NCBI GenBank assembly: GCA_050789255.1
Contig: JBOZRQ010000030.1
Span: 67,763 to 131,762 of the forward strand
From: JBOZRQ01 sp050789255
GTDB lineage: Bacteria > Bacillota > Sulfobacillia > Symbiobacteriales > Symbiobacteriaceae
DNA length: 64,000 nt
Direction of reading: 5' to 3'
The notes under the pieces were generated by a model. The model was given only the letters and a program-made list of their open reading frames with translations, had not been told where the DNA came from and searched no databases. This document shows, piece by piece, positions 1-8,278 of the stretch (the stretch's first letter is position 1; each line of letters opens with the position of its first letter). Made by a program: the position numbers and the translations under genes.

Positions 1-314
1 CGGCCCGCGGTAGCTGGACACCGGCGCAGTTCGTCGCCCGGACCTCTGCGAACGCCGCCCGCATCTTCGGGCTCAAACACAAAGGCGCCGTCGCCCCAGG
101 CTTCGACGCCGACCTGGTGGTCTGGGACCCCAATGTGGAGAGCAAAATCTCCGCCGCCACGCAGCACGGGGGTGTCGACCACAGCCTGTACGAGGGGATG
201 GCTGTGCGCGGCCAGTGCCGTTTCACGCTGGTCCGGGGCCGGGTGGCCGCCGTGGCCGGCAAGCCTGTGGGGGCGCCAGGGTGGGGGCGCCAACCGCATC
301 GGTGTCCGCAGTGA
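1..314 (+). CDS. hyuA: Dihydropyrimidinase/D-hydantoinase, C-terminal part
   Basis: The reading frame enters the window at base 3 and ends with TGA at 312-314, leaving about 103 residues of the C-terminus. The visible part has the family's hallmark tail: TSANAARIFGL, then KGAVAPGFDADLVVWDP, then HSLYEGM and a TLVRGRV strand. This is the end of the cyclic-amidohydrolase fold that opens dihydropyrimidines or hydantoins to N-carbamoyl amino acids; the metal-binding histidines lie upstream of the window. An M20 hydrolase, a D-aminoacylase and YqeB follow on the same strand, so a role in catabolism of hydantoin-, pyrimidine- or purine-derived compounds is likely. Family is clear; substrate is not. 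Confidence 0.85.
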   Translation, partial: ARGSWTPAQFVARTSANAARIFGLKHKGAVAPGFDADLVVWDPNVESKISAATQHGGVDHSLYEGMAVRGQCRFTLVRGRVAAVAGKPVGAPGWGRQPHRCPQ

Positions 315-319
315 GACGC

Positions 320-850
320 TTACTCCGCCTTGGCGATCAAGAACGACGGGGGCACCTTGAGCCAGCCCCGTTTCGACATCGTCTGCTTCAGCATGAAGGC
401 CTCCTTGTACATCTCCGTCTGGAACGCGTACAACATCGCACCGATATCGTTTCTCAGACAGGTGATCAGGCCGCCGTGTAGCGCCTGAAGCAGCGCCGTC
501 AATTTGGCGACCATCATGTTCGCGATCTCGTCATCGCCCAGTTGGGCGCCGGGAGGCAGCACAGCGGGATCTGCTCTCCCCTTGTCCGGGGTGACGTGGG
601 GCAGAGTCAGGCCCTCGTTGCGCATAAAGTTGTGCAGCCGCTTTCGCTGGGGATCTTCCACGGCCGAAACAAAGTGCTCGATGTACGTCTTCAACTCAGG
701 ATCCCTCGTGTGATTGAGCAAGAACAGGCAGAGCGCCCGGCCTTCATCCAGAACGACGGAGTAGGTCCACAAGGACATCACCTCGCCTGCATGCATGGGC
801 GGCTGATCGTTAACCGTGACCGCAGCGAATAGACTCTCCAGCAAGTTCAT
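320..850 (-). CDS. DUF3231-type four-helix protein
   Basis: Encodes 176 residues starting MNLLESLFAAV, from ATG at 850 with a GGGGG-containing purine stretch about 12 bases upstream. The open frame continues far upstream to 1990, but that part is antisense to the PLP enzyme gene and is not protein-like, so the start is placed at 850. The sequence is helical with conserved-looking acidic and His residues and the segment GDDEIANMMVAKL. It resembles DUF3231 proteins of spore-forming Firmicutes, predicted four-helix bundles of unknown function. It faces the gene cluster on either side and is probably transcribed alone. The assignment is from sequence flavour, with no catalytic motif. Confidence 0.7.
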   Translation of the reverse strand: MNLLESLFAAVTVNDQPPMHAGEVMSLWTYSVVLDEGRALCLFLLNHTRDPELKTYIEHFVSAVEDPQRKRLHNFMRNEGLTLPHVTPDKGRADPAVLPPGAQLGDDEIANMMVAKLTALLQALHGGLITCLRNDIGAMLYAFQTEMYKEAFMLKQTMSKRGWLKVPPSFLIAKAE

Positions 851-919
851 CTCACAAAAGCCCCCTGAAGCAACGAAATCTGACCAACATAGCCTACCCC
901 GTGAATGGGAGGTTCTAGC

Positions 920-2161
920 ATGCGTTTCGTCAAGCACCTGGAGTGCGTGCAGTGCGGCGCCACCTACGTGGCGGCGCCGGATGCAACTACTTGTGATCAA
1001 TGCGGTCCCACGGGCATCCTGGATGTGGTTTATGACCATCAAGCGATCAAGCGGGAATGGCATCCGGACGAGGTGGAGCAGAGCCGCGACCCTAGCCACT
1101 GGCGCTTCCTGCCCCTGCTGCCTGTCGACCCGACAACGCCCCGCCCTGCCCTGCGCACCGGCGGCACTCCGCTGATCGAAAGCCCCCGGGCTGCGGCGGC
1201 GCTCGGCGTGCACAGGCTCTGGCTGAAGGATGAGGGCGCCAACCCGACCGGCTCCCTGAAGGACCGGGCCTCCTCGGTGGGCGTGGTCAAGGCGCTGGAG
1301 GCCGGAGCGAAGGTGATCGCCTGCGCCTCCACGGGCAACGCCGCCTCCTCGTTGGCGGGGCAAGCGGCCAACGTCGGGATGGAGACCGCCATCTTTGTGC
1401 CGCAGTCCGCCGCCCAGGGCAAGGTCACCCAGTTGCTCATCTTCGGGGCTAACGTCTTCAGCGTCCGGGGCTCCTACCGGGAGGCCTACGACCTGTGCGC
1501 CCAGGCCGTCGGGATGTACGGCTGGTACAACCGCAGCTGCGCGGTCAACCCGTACCTGACCGAGGGAAAGAAGACGGCTGGCCTGGAGATCGCCCAGCAG
1601 CTCGGCTGGCACGCCCCCGACTGGGTGGTCGCCTCCGTGGGCGACGGGTGCTCCATCGCCGGGATCTACAAGGGCTTTACCGACCTGCACAGTCTCGGCT
1701 GGATCAGCCGGGTGCCAAAGCTCCTCGCCGTTCAGGCGCAGGGCTCCCGAGCGATCTACGATTACTTGCTGACGGGCGCTCTGAGGCCGGCCGGCGAGGC
1801 GACCATCGCCGACGGCATCGCGGTGAGCGTACCCCGCAACGCCACCAAGGCGGTCCGGGCGATTCGCTCCTCGGGCGGCCGGGCGGTGCTCGTGTCGGAT
1901 GACGAGATTCGCCAGGCGATGCGCTGGACCGGGCGCCTGACCGGGATCTTTGCCGAGCCGGCTGCCGGGGCTGCCGTGGCGGGGCTTCACAAAGCCGTTG
2001 CCGGAGGGCTGATCGGCCCTGCGGACAGCGTGGTGGCGGTCATTTCCGGCAGCGGGCTAAAGGATATCAAAAACGCAATCGAGGCGGCCGGCGCCCCCCA
2101 CAGCGTGGAGCCGAACGTGGCGGCGCTGCAGGCGGCCCTGCCTGCCGGCCTGAGAACATAG
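920..2161 (+). CDS. thrC: Threonine synthase-like PLP enzyme
   Basis: Encodes 413 residues. ATG 920 is chosen over the in-frame ATG at 905 because GGGAGG at 907-912 gives correct spacing. The N-terminus has a zinc ribbon (CVQCG, then CDQCG), as in many class II threonine synthases. Residues around 100-400 are a fold-type II PLP domain, with the cofactor lysine K114 in NPTGSLKDRAS and the phosphate loop in CASTGNAASS. Threonine synthase converts O-phosphohomoserine to threonine. No homoserine pathway genes are nearby. Instead it sits between a hydantoinase and a YgeY-like hydrolase, where enterobacteria carry the PLP enzyme diaminopropionate ammonia-lyase (ygeX). A beta-elimination or replacement role in this cluster is therefore possible. 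Confidence 0.82.
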   Translation: MRFVKHLECVQCGATYVAAPDATTCDQCGPTGILDVVYDHQAIKREWHPDEVEQSRDPSHWRFLPLLPVDPTTPRPALRTGGTPLIESPRAAAALGVHRLWLKDEGANPTGSLKDRASSVGVVKALEAGAKVIACASTGNAASSLAGQAANVGMETAIFVPQSAAQGKVTQLLIFGANVFSVRGSYREAYDLCAQAVGMYGWYNRSCAVNPYLTEGKKTAGLEIAQQLGWHAPDWVVASVGDGCSIAGIYKGFTDLHSLGWISRVPKLLAVQAQGSRAIYDYLLTGALRPAGEATIADGIAVSVPRNATKAVRAIRSSGGRAVLVSDDEIRQAMRWTGRLTGIFAEPAAGAAVAGLHKAVAGGLIGPADSVVAVISGSGLKDIKNAIEAAGAPHSVEPNVAALQAALPAGLRT

Positions 2162-2175
2162 GAGGCGTGGCTTGT

Positions 2176-3312
2176 ATGGAACTGCTGGACCTAGCTAGGC
2201 GGCTAATCCAGACCCCATCGCTCACCTCGCAGGAGGGGGCGGTGGCCCAGGTGATCCAGGAGGCGATGCGGGCCTTCGGGTATCACGAGGTGCATGTGGA
2301 TGACTGGGGCAACGTCGTCGGCGTGGTGCGGGGCCGCGGGAGCGGCTCGGTCCTCTTCGACGCCCATATGGATACGGTGCCCTGGAATGCTCAGGCCTGG
2401 CGTCACGACCCGCTCGGCGCCTCGGTAGAGGGCGGCCGGCTTTGGGGGCGCGGGGCCTCGGATATGAAGGGCGCCCTGGCCGCCTCCGTATGGGCGGTGG
2501 GGCAGTTGGCGCGGGACCCGGGTGAGGCCGGCACGGTCTACGTCTCGTGCAGCGTCTGCGAGGAGCCCGCCGAGGGCCCGATGCTGATCGAGGTCTGCGA
2601 GCGCTTCCGCCCCGCGGCGGTGGTGATCCAGGAGGCGACCCAGCTGAACATCAACGTGGGCCAGCGCGGGCGGGCAGAGCTGATCGTGGGCGCCGTTGGG
2701 CGCCCGGCGCACTCCTCCCGGCCGGACCTGGGCGTAAACGCCGTGAAGGCAATGGCCCGGCTGATCACCGCAGTCGAGTCGATGGGGCTCCCCACCGACG
2801 ATCTGCTAGGCCCTGCGATTTTGGAAGTGACTGATGTGAAGTCCAGCCCGTACCCCGGGCTTTCCGTAGTGCCTTACCATTGCCGAGCGACCTTCGATCG
2901 GCGGCTCCTGGTGGAGGATACCGAGTCTGCCGTGCTCCAGCAGGTCCACGAACTCGCCGAGCGCCTGGGGATTCAGGTGGAGGTCTCGCTGGCCGAGACC
3001 GAGGTGGCCACCTATACCGGCAAATCCTTTACGCATAAAGCCTTTGCCCCGGCCTGGAAGACCCGGCCCGACCACAGGCTGGTCCGCGGCGCCCAGGAGG
3101 CGCTTCGCTCCATCGGCCAGAGCCCCCGCTTATCCAAGTACAGCTTCTGTACCAATGGCTCGGGCAGCGCAGGTATCCTCGGCATTCCCACCATCGGGTA
3201 CGGCCCGGGGCGGGAGGAGGAGGCCCACATCGTCGATGAGTTCCTGGAGCTTGACCAGTTGACCGCCGCCGCCGAGGGCTACCTGGCCCTCGCCCGAGCC
3301 CTGTCAAGATAA
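2176..3312 (+). CDS. ygeY: YgeY-type M20 metallohydrolase
   Basis: Encodes 378 residues. A perfect AGGAGG at 2160-2165 favours ATG 2176 over GTG 2167, which lies only one base away. M20 metal ligands are visible: DAHMDTV (His and Asp), GRGASDMKG (bridging Asp), CEEPAEG (catalytic/ligand Glu) and EAHIVDE (C-terminal His). The end segment FCTNGSGSAGILGIP followed by GYGPG closely resembles E. coli YgeY, the selenium-metabolism-linked hydrolase. M20 enzymes cleave N-acyl or N-carbamoyl amino acids and peptides. The gene starts 14 bases after the PLP enzyme gene and precedes the D-aminoacylase gene by 14 bases, so they form one operon. Confidence 0.82.
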   Translation: MELLDLARRLIQTPSLTSQEGAVAQVIQEAMRAFGYHEVHVDDWGNVVGVVRGRGSGSVLFDAHMDTVPWNAQAWRHDPLGASVEGGRLWGRGASDMKGALAASVWAVGQLARDPGEAGTVYVSCSVCEEPAEGPMLIEVCERFRPAAVVIQEATQLNINVGQRGRAELIVGAVGRPAHSSRPDLGVNAVKAMARLITAVESMGLPTDDLLGPAILEVTDVKSSPYPGLSVVPYHCRATFDRRLLVEDTESAVLQQVHELAERLGIQVEVSLAETEVATYTGKSFTHKAFAPAWKTRPDHRLVRGAQEALRSIGQSPRLSKYSFCTNGSGSAGILGIPTIGYGPGREEEAHIVDEFLELDQLTAAAEGYLALARALSR

Positions 3313-3326
3313 GGGGCGATCGCCGC

Positions 3327-4946
3327 ATGGAGTTCGATCTTCTGATCAAGAACGGGCAGATCATCGACGGGACCGGGAACCCCTTCTACTATGGGGAGAT
3401 TGGCGTCAAGGACGGCCGGATCGCCGCCATCGCCCGCTCCCTGGAGGGCGCCCACGCCCAGCGGGTGATCGACGCCCACGGCCTGACTGTGGCGCCCGGC
3501 TTCATCGACACCCACACCCACTCGGACCTGATGGTCCTGGTTGACCCGCTCCTGGAGCCCAAGGTCCGGCAAGGAATCACCACCGACCTGCTCTGCCAGG
3601 ACGGCATCTCCGTGGCGCCGACCCGCCCGGAGCACAGCGACCACTGGCGCCAGTACATCGCCGGGCTGGACGGCGAGCCGGGGCTGCCCTGGTCGTGGTC
3701 AACCTTCGATCACTACCTCCAGGCGATCGCCGGCGCCAGGCCGGGCATCAACATCGCCTCGCTGGTGCCGCAGGGCAACATCCGCCAGTGGGTCCTGGGG
3801 CTGGAGAACCGGACGCCCACCACCCGGGAGATGGACGCCATGAAGGGCCTGATCGCCGAGTCCATGGAGGCCGGCGCCTTCGGCATGTCGATCGGGCTGA
3901 TCTACCTGCCCTGCGTCTTCTCAGCCAAGGAGGAGCTGATCGAGCAGTACAAGGTTGTCGCCCGGTATGACGGCATCATGGTGATCCACATGCGCAACGA
4001 GGCGGACTACTGGCTGGAGGCGATCGACGAGACCATTGAGATCGCCGAGCGCTCGGGCGTCGGCCTTCTGATCTCCCACTTCAAGGCGGTCGGGCGGCAG
4101 AACTGGCACAAGATGGAGCTGGCGCTGGAGAAGCTGGCCGCCGCACGGGCTCGCGGGGTCGACGTCTCCTTCGATCAGTACCCGTACACGGCCGGGAGCA
4201 CCATCCTGGCGGCGATCCTGCCGCCCTGGGCGGTGGAGGGCGGGACGGCGCCCATGCTGGAGCGGCTGGCGAGCGCCGCCGACCGGGAGCGGATCAAGCG
4301 GGAGATCGCCGAGGGGCTGCCGCCCGAGGCGGGCGGCTGGGACAACCTGGCCCGCTGCGCAGGGTGGGAGGGGATCTTCATCACCTCGGTGGCCACCGAC
4401 GCCAACCGCTGGGCGGAGGGGAAATCGCTCACCGAGATCGCTGAGCACCGGGGCCAGGAGCCCGCCGACGCCGCCTTCGACCTCCTGCTGGAGGAGGGTG
4501 GGGCGGTGGGTATGATCGACTTCATCGCCAGCGAGGAGTGCATCAAGCTCGCCCTGGCCTCCGAGCTCCAGATGGTCTGCACCGATGGGCTTCTGCTGGG
4601 CTCCAGGCCGCACCCGCGCTCTTACGGGGCCTTCCCGCGGGTGCTGGGCAAGTACGCCCGGGACGAGAAGGTGCTCAGCCTGCCCCAGGCGATCCGCCAC
4701 ATGACCTCCATGCCGGCCCAGCGGCTGGGCCTGGCCGACCGCGGGCTCCTGCGGGCAGGCATGCGGGCCGACATCACCATCTTCAACGCCCAGACCGTCG
4801 CCGACAAGGCAACCTACATGGAGCCCCGCAAGTTCCCGGAAGGCATTCCGTACGTGATCGTAAACGGGCAGCTGGCCATCGATCAGGGCCTGCATACCGG
4901 GATTCAGGCCGGCCAGGTGCTTCGCAAGGGGGGCGGCGCCCGGTGA
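3327..4946 (+). CDS. N-acyl-D-amino-acid deacylase family amidohydrolase
   Basis: Encodes 539 residues from ATG 3327, a usual length for D-aminoacylases. The N-terminal beta domain reads LIKNGQIIDGTGNPFYYGEIGVKDGRIA, broken here at the family's usual conserved residues. Metal-binding motifs are DTHTHSD near residue 66, VIHMRNEAD and GLLISHFKAVG, with FDQYPYTAGST typical of the D-aminoacylase branch. These zinc enzymes remove acyl (or related) groups from N-acyl-D-amino acids. The gene overlaps the next one by four bases (GTGA), implying translational coupling to yqeB. Possible substrates are products of the hydantoinase. The family call is firm and the substrate is inferred. Confidence 0.85.
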   Translation: MEFDLLIKNGQIIDGTGNPFYYGEIGVKDGRIAAIARSLEGAHAQRVIDAHGLTVAPGFIDTHTHSDLMVLVDPLLEPKVRQGITTDLLCQDGISVAPTRPEHSDHWRQYIAGLDGEPGLPWSWSTFDHYLQAIAGARPGINIASLVPQGNIRQWVLGLENRTPTTREMDAMKGLIAESMEAGAFGMSIGLIYLPCVFSAKEELIEQYKVVARYDGIMVIHMRNEADYWLEAIDETIEIAERSGVGLLISHFKAVGRQNWHKMELALEKLAAARARGVDVSFDQYPYTAGSTILAAILPPWAVEGGTAPMLERLASAADRERIKREIAEGLPPEAGGWDNLARCAGWEGIFITSVATDANRWAEGKSLTEIAEHRGQEPADAAFDLLLEEGGAVGMIDFIASEECIKLALASELQMVCTDGLLLGSRPHPRSYGAFPRVLGKYARDEKVLSLPQAIRHMTSMPAQRLGLADRGLLRAGMRADITIFNAQTVADKATYMEPRKFPEGIPYVIVNGQLAIDQGLHTGIQAGQVLRKGGGAR

Positions 4947-5758
4947 TCTGGATCAAGGGCGCCGGCGACCTGGCCACCGGGGTGGCCTACCGTCTCCACC
5001 AGGCCGGGTTCAAGCTCCTGCTCTCCGAGCTCCCCGAGCCGGTCTGCGTCAGGCGCACGGTCTCCTTTGCGGAGGCGGTGGTAACCGGGCGCCACGAGGT
5101 CGAGGGTGTCACTGCGGTACTTGTGACCAACCCCGCGGCCGTCTTTGACGCGCACGCTGAGGGGATGGTGCCTGTTGTAGTGGACCCGACCGGCGAGATG
5201 TGCCGCACCCTTCGCCCCGCCGCCACCGTCGATGCCATCATGGCCAAACGAAACACCGGGACGTCGCTGACGGACGCCCCGGTGGTCGTCGCGCTCGGCC
5301 CCGGCTTCACCGCCGGGGTCGACTGCCATGCTGTGGTCGAGACGCAGCGGGGACACTACCTGGGGCGGGCGCTCTACGCGGGCGCCGCCGCCCCCGACTC
5401 CGGCGAACCCGGCGAGGTGGCGGGGGTTCGGGGCGCCCGGGTGGTGCGGGCGCCCGTGGCCGGCCTCTTCTCGGGGGTGCGCGGCATCGGCGATGAGGTG
5501 CGGGCAGGGGATCTGCTGGGCACGGTCGAACCCCACCAAGGCGGACCCGCTGTGCCAGTGCGGGCAGAGGTGGGCGGGGTGCTGCGTGGGCTGATTCGCA
5601 CTGGGGTCAGGGTCGGCGCCGGACTGAAGGTCGGCGACGTGGATCCTTCGGGCGAGCCCGCCCGCTGTCACACCATTTCGGACAAGGCTCTGGCGGTGGC
5701 GGGGGGAGTGCTTGAGGCGCTCCTCCACCTGGAGTTCTGGCGTCGGGGGGAAGCATAG
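4943..5758 (+). CDS. yqeB: Selenium-dependent molybdenum hydroxylase system protein YqeB
   Basis: Encodes 271 residues from GTG 4943, which overlaps the preceding stop codon as GTGA. The start WIKGAGDLATGVAYRL and the later ALGPGFTAGVDCHAVVET are characteristic of the YqeB/EF2563 family. Its genes accompany selenium-dependent molybdenum hydroxylases (xanthine dehydrogenase type), and the protein is thought to act in maturation or cofactor handling; the exact reaction is not established. The N-terminal GxGD-like segment suggests nucleotide binding. Its presence here links the upstream hydantoinase/YgeY/D-aminoacylase genes to a purine- or hydantoin-degrading cluster; no hydroxylase gene lies in the window. 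Confidence 0.85.
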   Translation: MIWIKGAGDLATGVAYRLHQAGFKLLLSELPEPVCVRRTVSFAEAVVTGRHEVEGVTAVLVTNPAAVFDAHAEGMVPVVVDPTGEMCRTLRPAATVDAIMAKRNTGTSLTDAPVVVALGPGFTAGVDCHAVVETQRGHYLGRALYAGAAAPDSGEPGEVAGVRGARVVRAPVAGLFSGVRGIGDEVRAGDLLGTVEPHQGGPAVPVRAEVGGVLRGLIRTGVRVGAGLKVGDVDPSGEPARCHTISDKALAVAGGVLEALLHLEFWRRGEA

Positions 5759-5760
5759 CG

Positions 5761-6252
5761 ATGCAGTATTGCTCCAAATGTGGCGGCAGCCTGAGGCTGC
5801 AAGCCGTGCCAAACGACAACAAGGAGCGGCTGGTCTGCCAGCGGTGCGGCACGATCCACTACCTGGACCCCAAGGTCTCTGCCTGCACGATCCCCGTCAT
5901 CGACGGCAAGGTGGTCCTGGTGCGAAGGGCGATCGATCCGGGCCGAGGGCTCTGGGTTTTCCCAGGCGGCTACATGGACCGCTACGAGACGACCCAGCAG
6001 GCTGCGATCCGGGAGACCCGGGAGGAGGTCGGGCTCGACGTGGAGCTGACCGGCCTGGTGGGGGTCTACTCCTACCCGACCTCGATCGTGGTGATCATCG
6101 TATACGCCTGCCGGGTGGTGGGCGGGGAGCTGCGCATCGACCAGGAGTCCGAGGAGCTAAGGCTCTTCTCCAAAGAGGAGATTCCTTGGGATCGGCTGGC
6201 CTTCCCCAGCACCAGGGACGCCCTTCAGGACTTCTTTGTGAAAGCTTGGTAA
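5761..6252 (+). CDS. Nudix hydrolase with N-terminal zinc ribbon
   Basis: Encodes 163 residues from ATG 5761, two bases after the yqeB stop. The zinc ribbon CSKCG (residues 4-8) plus CQRCG resembles the ribbon of NADH pyrophosphatases. The Nudix box is complete: GGYMDRYETTQQAA followed by RETREEVG, with the RExxEE metal-binding core. These enzymes hydrolyse nucleoside diphosphates linked to another moiety. The short length and missing NudC SQPWPFP motif argue against a true NADH pyrophosphatase. It is probably the last gene of the 920-6252 operon, which ends at the terminator just downstream. Confidence 0.85.
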   Translation: MQYCSKCGGSLRLQAVPNDNKERLVCQRCGTIHYLDPKVSACTIPVIDGKVVLVRRAIDPGRGLWVFPGGYMDRYETTQQAAIRETREEVGLDVELTGLVGVYSYPTSIVVIIVYACRVVGGELRIDQESEELRLFSKEEIPWDRLAFPSTRDALQDFFVKAW

Positions 6253-6295
6253 AAGCCCGCCTTGACCCGGGATTCCCGGGCAGGACGGGCTTTTA
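6251..6295 (+). terminator. Intrinsic terminator after the Nudix gene
   Basis: AAAAGCCCG near 6251 pairs with CGGGCTTTT near 6286-6294, with an internal CCCGGG-type pairing and a terminal T run. It begins at the stop codon of the Nudix gene and closes the preceding operon. Confidence 0.85.
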
Positions 6296-6319
6296 TGTGG
6301 TAACTATTTCAAGTATAAT
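6292..6319 (+). promoter_or_regulatory. Possible promoter for the chemoreceptor
   Basis: A perfect TATAAT is at 6314-6319, 40 bases before the GTG start; a weak TTTATG lies 16 bases upstream, partly within the terminator T tract. The -35 match is poor, so the call rests on the -10. Confidence 0.45.
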
Positions 6320-6358
6320 AGATGAGCTATATCCAGGGTAATTACTAGGAGGGCCACT

Positions 6359-8278
6359 GTGCAGCCAAACTCCCGGTCGGTTCAGACTTCTGCCGCCGTC
6401 CATGGCCGTCTCGTTCGCCGAGTCTCGCGCTGGCTGGGTGCCCTTGTCGCGACCGCCACGCTGCTGCTGGGCAGCGTAGGGTTCTATTTAGAATGGCTCA
6501 ACGTGATGGGATCCTTCGACCAGCGGCTGCTGGCCATCTCGTCCGTGGCCGCCCTCCAGATCGACGGGAATCAATTGGACGCGATCCGGGCGCCCGGCGA
6601 CGAATCCAAGCCCGAGTATAAGCAGATGCAGGCCTTCCTGCGGAAGGTCCTCGACGAGCAGGGCCTGACCTACTCCTACACGCTGCGGCTTACCCCGGAC
6701 GGAAAGCAGTTGCTGATTGTAGATGGCTCTAAGGAGCCGGAACCCATTGGCAAGGAGTACACGCCGAGCCCGGAACTGGGCCAAGTGTATGAAATAAAGA
6801 AGTCCGTGGTCAGCGCTGTCTATAACGATGACGGGTACGGTGACCTCAAGACCGCCTTCACCCCTGTCCTGAACAGCGCGGGCGCGGTTGTCGGCGCCGT
6901 AGCCGTGGACCTGAGCGCGGAAGAGATCTATAAGCAGCTGTGGTCGGACCTGGCCTACTACGTAGTCGCCTGGGTCCTGGTGACGGTGGTCGGCCTGGTG
7001 CTCGCTCGCCGGACGGCCAGCCAGATCGCCCGGCGGGTCGAGCCGCTCTCGGACGGCGCCCGCGCCCTGGCGGCTGGCAATCTGCGGGCCGGCTTCAAGC
7101 ACGGCGCCGTGGTCAAGAGGCCCGACGAGCTTGACGAGCTAGCCACCTCGCTGCACGCCATGCAGGACAACCTGATCGGCCTGGTCAGTGAGCTGCGGGC
7201 CTCCGCCGGTGACGTCGTCCAGGCCGGCGAGGAGCTCCTGGGGAGCGTCTCCACGGTCGGCGCCCTCTCCCGGGAGACCGACCGGGCCATGAACCAGGTG
7301 GCGGCGGGCACGAACGAGCAGGCCCAGAACGCCGGCGAGGTCGCCAGCTTCTTTGCCCAGTTCAGCCACTCGCTGTCGGCACTCACCGCTGCCGCTGGCA
7401 GCCAGGCGGCGGCGGTCTCCAAGGCCGCAGAGCAGGCCGCCGAGATCGTCCAGATGACCGAGGAGGTCCTCGCTGCCGCGGACGGCGCCCTGAAGGCCGC
7501 AGCCGAGACGACGGAGGCCGCCCGAGTGGGCAGCGCCGCTGTGACCGACACGGCTGGCGCGGTCCAGGAGATCGCCGGCGTGGTCACCAAGGCCGCCGAG
7601 GGAATGAACGCCCTCTCTGGCCAGGCGGCCCACATCGGGGAGATCAGCGCCACCATCCGGGAGCTGGCCGAGCAGTCCAACCTGCTGGCCCTCAACGCCG
7701 CCATCGAAGCGGCCCGGGCCGGAGAGCACGGGCGGGGCTTCGCCGTGGTCGCCGAGGAGGTCCGTAAGCTCGCCGGCCGCTCAGCCCACTCCGCCGACCA
7801 GATCTCGCAGATCCTGGGCGCCATCAGCAGCAACGTCGAAGAGACGGTCGCCAAGATGGGCTCGGGCCTCGGCGCCCTCCATCAGGGCATGAGCAAGGCC
7901 AAGCGGGCCCAGGGCGCCCTCGCCGCCATCGAGAGCAGCGCCCTCGCCACCCGTGAGCAGATGGAGCGGGTGGTGCACGACTCCACCAGCAGCGCTCGCC
8001 TCGCCCGGGAGATCGAGGGGCAGGCCCGGGCGGCCGCCCAGCAGGTGCTGGCCAGCGCCGCAGGGGCGGGGGAGGTGGCGGCGGGCTCCGGCAAGGCCCA
8101 CACGGCCATTCAGAACGTGGCGGCCATCTCCGAGGAGACGGCGGCCCTTGCCAGCCAGACCCAGAAGCTGATGACCGAGGTGGGCCAGGCGACCGCCCAG
8201 GTCCGCTCCGCCGCCGAGACGATCAGCCGGGTGGCCCAGGAGCTTCAGCTCACCGCCGCCCGGTTCCAAGCGCAGTAA
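6359..8278 (+). CDS. Methyl-accepting chemotaxis protein
   Basis: Encodes 639 residues from GTG 6359 with AGGAGGG at 6347-6353. A first membrane segment lies at about residues 23-45, an extracellular ligand-binding region (Cache-like, about 46-195), a second membrane segment around 200-218, and a HAMP region after it. The cytoplasmic hairpin carries the conserved receptor tip: EQSNLLALNAAIEAARAGE followed by GRGFAVVAEEVRKLA. It senses a ligand outside the cell and controls CheA. It has no che gene neighbours, so it is an orphan receptor feeding the motility system (motAB, fliN and flagellin in this window). The 3' end overlaps the convergent kinase gene by 29 bases. Confidence 0.92.
   Translation: MQPNSRSVQTSAAVHGRLVRRVSRWLGALVATATLLLGSVGFYLEWLNVMGSFDQRLLAISSVAALQIDGNQLDAIRAPGDESKPEYKQMQAFLRKVLDEQGLTYSYTLRLTPDGKQLLIVDGSKEPEPIGKEYTPSPELGQVYEIKKSVVSAVYNDDGYGDLKTAFTPVLNSAGAVVGAVAVDLSAEEIYKQLWSDLAYYVVAWVLVTVVGLVLARRTASQIARRVEPLSDGARALAAGNLRAGFKHGAVVKRPDELDELATSLHAMQDNLIGLVSELRASAGDVVQAGEELLGSVSTVGALSRETDRAMNQVAAGTNEQAQNAGEVASFFAQFSHSLSALTAAAGSQAAAVSKAAEQAAEIVQMTEEVLAAADGALKAAAETTEAARVGSAAVTDTAGAVQEIAGVVTKAAEGMNALSGQAAHIGEISATIRELAEQSNLLALNAAIEAARAGEHGRGFAVVAEEVRKLAGRSAHSADQISQILGAISSNVEETVAKMGSGLGALHQGMSKAKRAQGALAAIESSALATREQMERVVHDSTSSARLAREIEGQARAAAQQVLASAAGAGEVAAGSGKAHTAIQNVAAISEETAALASQTQKLMTEVGQATAQVRSAAETISRVAQELQLTAARFQAQ

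Noticed and set aside
851..1990. Upstream two thirds of a 556-codon minus-strand open frame
   Set aside because: It is antisense to the PLP enzyme gene, Gly/Arg/His-rich and not protein-like; only the part from 850 downward is a credible gene.
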